This document shows, one piece after another, positions 57,581 through 64,000 of a stretch of DNA of 64,000 nt; the stretch's first letter is position 1, and each line of letters begins with the position of its first letter. Location: positions 11,445,206 through 11,509,205 of the forward strand of contig OZ038453.1 in NCBI GenBank assembly GCA_964036195.1. The letters are read 5' to 3'. The translations under genes were made by a program, and so were the position numbers. This stretch comes from Sphaerolaimus hirsutus. Lineage: Eukaryota > Nematoda > Chromadorea > Monhysterida > Sphaerolaimidae. Under the pieces are notes generated by a model that saw nothing but the letters and a program-made list of their open reading frames with translations, had not been told where the DNA came from and did not search any database.

Positions 57581-58545
57581 CGTATATCCCTGAATAAGTC
57601 CAGAGTTGTTAAAAGTACCGAACTTTTTTCAAAGTATACGTAAACGTTAAGTAATTATTTTTTACTCACCCCTTGAGTACAGAAAACGTAAAGTAACTTT
57701 TTTTACTTTTACTCATGAGCAGGGTTGGTTTTTAGTAAAATTCTTTTTACTAAAATTGTAGTAAAATTGTATAAAAATTGTATTTTATTTTTATTTTTTT
57801 CTTACATTTTTCATTTTATTTTTATTTTATTCTTAAATTTTCCATTTTATTTTTATTTTATTTTTATTTTTTATGTCAGATCGTGACCAGAATTGATTTT
57901 TGAAAAATTATTTTTACTAAAATTGTAGTAAAATTGTATAAAAATTGTATTTTATTTTTATTTTATTCTTAAATTTTATTTTTATTTTATTTTTATTTTT
58001 TCTGAGATTCTGCCAACCCTGCTCATGAGTAAATGTGAGTAAACTTATTTTTCACCGCAGAAAATGTAAACGTGAGTACTTTTGAGAAATGCCGACAAAT
58101 TTTTTTGTGTAATGTTGCTCAAAATCAGTCGTTTTCATAACTTTTCACCCATTTTACACAATTTAGAACTATATATTTGGTTCTATACCCATCTTCGACT
58201 AGTTACCAGTATTTTTAGCTCATTTTTTCCCTTCTATGCCTTTTAAAACCTATATAAAAGGCAATCTAAAATAAGTTTTCTGTACTCGAGTACTTTCAAA
58301 AAGTATACTTAAAAGCGAGTACCAGAACTTTTTGTCGGAGGAAACGTAAATGTATTTACCCTGTACTCGATATGTATTTATCGAGTAAAAGTAAATATGT
58401 TTTAACAACTATGAATAAGTCCTCCCCGTTGAATAACACCCCCCTGAGTAACTCCCCCCTGTTGGCCAGGTGAGGAAAAAATAACATCCCCCTTGAATAA
58501 GTCCCCCCTCTTGAATAACCTCCCCTCTGAGTATTTGATATGTGT
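57580..58545. mobile_element. Three-level transposon nest
   Basis: A family-B-like MITE is split by a CAGAGTTG hAT-type element (57601-58413; octamer AATAAGTC at 57593-57600 and 58414-58421). That element is itself split by a CAGGGTTGG element (57720-58021; octamer CTCATGAG at 57712-57719 and 58022-58029). Both TSDs are perfect, so the insertion order is clear. Confidence 0.88.
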
Positions 58546-59495
58546 ATCCACAATGTGTATTTGAATTTTCGAATTTGAATTTTGAATACCTACATCTTTA
58601 ATTGCGGCATTCCAATCTGTTTCAGCAGACACATTTTCACAACTTTTGCTCTGCTCCTGGGAATGAATAAATCTATGTGAAATTGATGTTTTGAAATATG
58701 TTTCCGCATTTTGGTATCATTTTTGACCAAAATACTGGAGAAAAAAATCGACGTTATCGAATTTACGAAGTACTCCGATCCGAAACAAGATCGATTTTTA
58801 AGTTTTTTTCTCCACATTTTTGTTTGCCATCGTTAATCACGTCTATTCGATGCAATACGCGTGGATGAAATTTCATCGTTTTACACACTTCTGTCGAGTT
58901 TAGTTAAACCGCGAAACCTGGCCCAAAGGAATTGAATTGAAAGTCTATTGTTTTTTTTTACCTGAACCATTTTGTCGTGATTTCAGCGATGAAATGGCGC
59001 CATTGGCGCTCAGCGGAAATGATTTTATCCCGTTTTTCCATCACTAAATTGATGGAATTGCTCACAAATCATTGTACATTCCTTGTTATTTTAAGCTGCG
59101 ATTACAGCTGAATCGTAAAATGCGTAGTATTATGACGTGATTTTTGTGACGAAAATTTCGCCAAACGTAAAATTATTGTCGTTTCCTCGAACGACAATTA
59201 TTACAAATACAAAACTACTACCCCCTTATGAAAGAAAAAAACGTAAAAAAGTTAATTTTACATTCCATTTTACGATGCAATAACCGACAAATTGATGGAA
59301 TCTAACGTAAAATTTCCCATGATGTTTTTCCCATAAAAGCTGACACATATCAAGTTTGGGTCTGCCACAGCAAACATTTTACTGGCGCATTTAATTGTCA
59401 GTATCGCAATTGGATACACTCCTCCCTAATCCACATTCATAATTCCGGCCATCACAACTCAAATCAATCTTCCACCAACCACCAATTTCTCGCAG
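58546..59495. other. No gene; AT-rich with a TTTGCCATCGTTA relic
   Basis: A truncated end of the TAACGATGG family is near 58825. Otherwise AT-rich DNA upstream of the next exon. Confidence 0.5.
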
Positions 59496-61622
59496 AGGCA
59501 CCACAAACACTTATCACTCAAACACCACTCAAACCTACCCCCACACTATTCCATCGGGCATGTCCTCGCCCGTCATAATCCACATCAACGGCGAGTCGGG
59601 CACCTTGTCGGGCAGCCCGACGCACAGTTCGGCCAGTAGCGGGCACTCGCCCGGCGCCCGACCGCACCACGGCATCATCAAAGGCACTAATGGGCGCAGG
59701 GGGCACAAGGTGACCAGTAGGGGGGATGCGGCTGAGCTGACGCACTTGCAGGTGTCCATGGATGATTATGAGCTGTTTCCCAGAGGTGGGGGGGGGGGAT
59801 TTTTGGGGAGGTGCCTTTCGATTTTTATATGTAAATCACCCATTTTTGAACGCTGATCGTGATCCAGCTGATGCATCTGAATTCTGACCTTTTTTATTTC
59901 TGCCCACCTTTTCAATATGTACCTAGGTATAATACCTAATACAAACCTGGTGCAAATCCGAGACCCTGTAAGGTGTAAAGTCAAGTGTCAAATGTCATGC
60001 AAAGTGTCAATTTTCATGACAAATGTAAAGGAAAGTGTCAATTGTCATGACAAAGTGTCAATTGAATGACAATCGACACTGCATGATATTTGTCATGGCA
60101 ATTGACACTTTGCATGACATTGCCATGACAATTGACCCTTTGCCTGACATTTGACATGGCAATTGACACTGCATGACATTGTCATCACAATTGACAAATT
60201 GCCTGACATTTGTCATAACAATTGACACTTTGCATGACATTGCCATGACAATTGACACTTTGCCTGACATTTGACATGGCAATTGACATTTTGCATGACA
60301 TTGTCATCACAATTGACACTTGCAACTCTTACAAAATAGATACCTAAATTGAATTTAAAAAATCACCCAAAAAGTATTGGAGCCCTTTTTCACAGGTGCA
60401 CAGTGGCGCTGCATAGCGAGCGGAAGCGCGGGGGCGGAGCCAAAACACACGGACTTGGCCACCCTGGAGCACATGGAAGCTCAGTTGAACCGTCTCTGGT
60501 GGTCGCGCCTGCTTATAGCAACCAGGGGCTACGTGGCTAATAATGCGTGCGATCAAGGTCAGTAGTAAGGCGTGCAGTTTGTGCACTTTTTTGCACTTTA
60601 CACCCCAGTGCTACTATTTTCTACTTTTCTGTAAATTCTATTTACCGTATTACCTCGAAATACCCCCATGGGGCTTTATTATTTCGTCAGCGAAATTTGA
60701 GGGGGTTAATTCGAGGGGGGTATTATTTCGTCAGAAATTTTCATAAGGATCATAGTAAAAAGTAGGCATTTGCGTAAGGATTGTAGTAAAAACAACACCA
60801 AAATTGTGTGTTACCCAAAACAGCCTGACTGTACGAGAGATCGGCTGATCTGATTTAATTCAATGTGTCATTCACTACGTGATTCACATGATTTTTTCAG
60901 TTTTGGTTGAGAACTGTTCGCGGACACATTTTTCTCATGATTTTTTCGGTTTATTCTTTTATTGGGTATTTTGTTTCAAATACTAAATAATATTTTTGAT
61001 CAGCAACATATAAATAATAGGAATTTTTGAATAAAATACAGTTATCCAAGAAAAACTGGAAGACAACGAGAAGTGGGAAAAGAATTGTAAACAGAAGCAT
61101 AAAAATGATTGTAGCACTTATTAGCAAAAACTATTTGAGCAATTATTAGACATATCGAGGGTAATGGACAACGGTACTTTATCATATATATCAGATGCCA
61201 ATTTTTGCCAATGATCACTTAGTATTGTTGTGTCACTTGGATAGAAAGCCATATCCACAATCTTTCAGTCTTCACAAAATATCCATGTGAACCCCCTTAA
61301 AACCATGCCTTTTGTCGGGCTACTAAAACCAGTCGGGCTGCCCGACAAAAATCCATGCGCCCAAACGAGTCACACCACAACCCCCCCCCCTCTACCCAAA
61401 CGCAGGCGAGAGCGAGGACACCCTATTCAGCATCGACGACGCGTTCATAACCTTGCACAGGGCATTCGTAGAGCGGCCCGCAGAAGCATCGGGCACTGCA
61501 GGGCACCTGGATGCCCTGCTGCAGCCCGACTGCGTGAGGGGGTTGGCACAGTTGGCACAGGGGTATCAGTTGTCCGAGGAGAGACACCCGTTCTATGATG
61601 GCAGGACTAAGGCTGCTTGCAG
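59496..61622 (+). CDS. Unidentified protein gene, three internal exons
   Basis: Exons 59496-59785, 60396-60557 and 61406-61622 follow good acceptors (tttctcgcag, tttttcacag, cccaaacgcag). They keep phase (entry 2, then 1, 1, exit 2). The first is Thr/Ser/Gly/Pro-rich and probably disordered (GTLSGSPTHSSASSGHSPGA), ending DDYELFPRG. The second is helical and tryptophan-rich (LEHMEAQLNRLWWSRLLIAT). The third is helical and acidic then leucine-rich (SEDTLFSIDDAFITLHRAF; GLAQLAQGYQLSEERHPFYD). There is no signal peptide or membrane segment, so it is probably cytoplasmic. I recognise no family. ATG 59560 is in frame, but the open frame extends to an acceptor upstream, so I treat the exon as internal. 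More exons are expected on both sides. Confidence 0.65.
59955..60330. mobile_element. Family-A MITE within an intron
   Basis: CCGAGACCCTGTAA start, then many alternating 'tgtcatgacaattgacact' motifs. The right end is degraded. It lies between exons ending at 59785 and starting at 60396. A family-B fragment (60650-60770) occupies the next intron. Confidence 0.65.
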
Positions 61623-61874
61623 GTGGGTCGGTGGTGATGTGGGCTTAATTCTTGGTGATTGGTTGTGCGTAATGATGGCGGGGAAAAATTGAATATTAAA
61701 AAACGTTTTCAAGAAAAAGTTGTAATCTTTAACATTTTAATTTTAACACTTCAAATTTTATGTTTCATGATAAAATCTATGTTTTCTTATGTTTGATAAT
61801 ACGATTTGGATACAGAAACATAAGATCTGGATACAATAAATTAAGATTTGGATACACACACAATGACATTTGAC

Positions 61875-63043
61875 TAACGATGGCCAAAAAAGATTCGAAA
61901 ATTCGAAAACATTTTCGAATTTTCAAATTTTTTCGGAATTTTCGAATTTTTATTTCACCCCTAGAAAAAACACTTTAAAATCGATTTATTTTTCAAAAAA
62001 TTCGAAAATTCCAAAATTCAAAATTTCGAAAATAGTTTTCGAATTTTTCAGGCAATTCAAGTCAACAAAACGCATTCTTAAGTTCAACGTGCTAAATAAA
62101 GCGACAATTGATATGCGGCGCGTATGAAAAAGTGAAACGTAACAAAAAAAACATTGAAATGTCATCCGCGGCGGAAAAGGCGGACTTCGACACATCCGTT
62201 TTTATACCATATTTCCTTGAAATATCCTCCCCCCTCAAAATACCCCCCTCAATATTTGCCCTATGAATTTATAACCCCCCCCCCCTCGAAATACCGCGCC
62301 CAAATTTGGTGTGTAGAGAACGTTTGTGCGGTTTGTTACCTGGGAAACACGTTAAAAACAATGACTGTTGCGTTAGAACAGGGTTTGTACCGTCTACGTA
62401 CTTACCTATATAAGTCTATAGAGTCTTATAAATGGCGGTTTTTGTTGCATTTTTACCTCTGTGTTACTTACAAAAAAAAACAATTTAGCACTGGGATTTC
62501 GAAAAATTTCTGGCAAAGTAATAGACCCCCAGGGGGGGGGGGGGGGGTTAATTCAAGGAAATACGGTATTTGATGCCAATATTTTATTTGTTGCCAATAT
62601 TCAATTTGATGCCAATATTTTATTTGACACCGAATTTTAAATTGTTGTCTTTATTGCCTTTGCTGCGTTGGTGAATTAAATGTGTCAATGTGTGAATTAA
62701 ATGAAGAAGCAGGACACTGGTCCGTATAACTCCTTCCACCATTTTTAATGCTAAATTATGGTAAAAATAGGGTTATAAAAACTGATGAGAATATGAAAAC
62801 AGTCCAAATAATGTGTTTAAAGCTTCAGATTCAATATTTTTCCAAAAACATTCGAAAATTATTTGAAAAAATTCGAAAACTGGCCAAAAAAATTCGAAAA
62901 TTGCTAAAAAAGATTCGAAAATTCGAAAATTAAATTCGAAATTCGAAAATTAATTTGGGGAAAAATTCAAAAATTCGAAAATTAGTTTTAGAAAAAACAC
63001 TTAAAAATTTAAATACTTTTTTCTCGGGGGTTTGCCATCGTTA
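61875..63043. mobile_element. hAT-type element (TAACGATGG) with perfect 8-bp TSD
   Basis: Ends are TAACGATGGCCAAA and TTTGCCATCGTTA. Octamer CATTTGAC is identical at 61867-61874 and 63044-63051. The target itself is family-A-like sequence. A family-B MITE (62206-62567) is nested inside. Confidence 0.88.
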
Positions 63044-63169
63044 CATTTGACATGACATTTGACACTTAACATTTTACAGCGATTTGGACTGCCTCCTTGT
63101 ACTGGTCCTGTAGATGGCAAAATAAAAAGTAAAGTGAAAAGTATTAGGTTGTAAACTAAATAACCTTAA

Positions 63170-64000
63170 TTTTTTGCGATTTCACATTCATGCGTCCCAT
63201 TCTGTTGTACATTGGCGGATATTAATGCCGTTCGAGTATGTTGGGGTTTGGGGTTAGGGCTATGATGAAATTTTTTTGTTTCCTCGAATAATCCCCCAGT
63301 CCCGAGATAAGGGGGGTCTATAAAAAGGTGGTCATTTTGAATGGCTGATCTGGACATTGGACAAATGTTTTGAAGCCGATCAACGTCGATTTATCAATGT
63401 CGATCAACGCTTAAAATGATCACAAAAATCTGGAGATTCCATTGTGATCTTCAGATCATCTGTGCATTTAATTAGAATTCCCATACAAGAAAATATTGCA
63501 AACTCTTGTATGAAATTATCATTTTGAAAATGCATAGAGATAACCTGAGCATCACAATGTGATCTCCAGGTTATTGTGATCATTTTAAGTGTTCATTGGT
63601 GAAAATCGGCTGAGAAACGCTCGAGGGTTGGAGTTTTGACGTTACACACATCATTCTTCATGCGGTTATTTATGTGGATGGGAGGCGAAAGTTTTAAGTG
63701 CTACAACTTGTGATTGGAAATAGATATTGAAGTCATTCTTTCAGTATACGACTTCTCGTGGTCTAAAGTATACGATAGCGTGTTCAGCTAGATTTATTTT
63801 ACGCGTCTAAAAACTGGGTCAAATCGGCATAAGAAATTTAGTCATAACTAATACGACCTCAAAAATAGGATCTGACGGTTGTCCCGATCATTTTAAATGA
63901 ACACCGATGTTGAACGGTCCAAATCGGCCTGAAATGAATCAGTTATTCAACTTCTAACTCAATCAGCAAGATGAGCAATGCAAAATGACAATGTTTTTAT
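63170..64000. mobile_element. Single-armed relative of the 42345-43588 palindrome, cut by window end
   Basis: Shares 'tttcctcgaataatccccc', 'ggtcattttgaatggc'-like and 'gttcattggtgaaaatcggc' blocks in the same order with the 42.3-43.6 kb element, at lower identity. It continues past the window end. Confidence 0.65.

Noticed and set aside
1..64000. tRNA, rRNA, riboswitch or operon structure
   Set aside because: None seen on either strand; gene structure is eukaryotic throughout.

Overview
This is eukaryotic, almost certainly invertebrate-animal, genomic DNA. The evidence is GT-AG introns, a C-type-lectin gene, a seven-helix receptor gene, non-LTR retrotransposons, many DNA transposons with 8-bp target-site duplications (TSDs), and two 200-N assembly gaps. 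I see no tRNA, rRNA, operon or CRISPR. I cannot name the species. Most of the window is layered transposable elements, with exons of a few host genes between them.

Layout. 1-4785 (-): a 5'-truncated non-LTR retrotransposon running off the window start, with its endonuclease/RT frame almost undamaged. 5754-10363 (+): six consecutive exons of a multi-pass membrane protein gene; its first visible exon carries a short DNA transposon that may be removed as a new intron. 10995-11984 (-): an intact divergent rhodopsin-like receptor, with an old hAT-type element abutting its start. 12003-18729: a nest of transposons. 19691-23010: two more hAT-type elements. 23199-34560 (+): an 11-kb locus with a 15-exon RGG-protein gene, an SGNH-hydrolase-like frame and a 1106-residue endonuclease/RT frame. 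34981-37043 (-): two possible exons and a 1.1-kb palindrome. 37664-41503: a 17-bp-unit satellite in two composite copies, and a retrotransposon tail. 41849-46281 (-): a tandem C-type-lectin gene with transposons next to its splice sites. 47719-47937 (+): the last exon of a membrane protein. 48555-58545: palindromes and hAT-type nests. 59496-61622 (+): three exons of an unidentified gene. 61875-64000: transposons.

The main observation is the 23.2-34.4 kb locus. Spliced, its GC-rich exons keep phase through 15 exons and give an 897-residue protein ending in RGG repeats. Unspliced, eleven of its introns are exact multiples of three with no stop in the exon frame. The resulting frames are linked by a TAATG stop/start overlap, then by two heptamers that fit the -1 frameshift consensus exactly, leading to SGNH and endonuclease/RT coding. 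The minus-strand retrotransposon at 1-4785 shows the same plan in shorter form: an SGNH frame whose tail overlaps spliced RGG exons in other frames, followed by endonuclease/RT. I infer a family of non-LTR elements in which spliced RNA encodes an RNA-binding protein and unspliced RNA encodes the enzymes. This rests on reading frames and motifs only.

The transposons also appear to have shaped host genes: insertions with clean TSDs lie within 20 bp of a receptor start codon, a lectin 3' splice site and a lectin 5' splice site.
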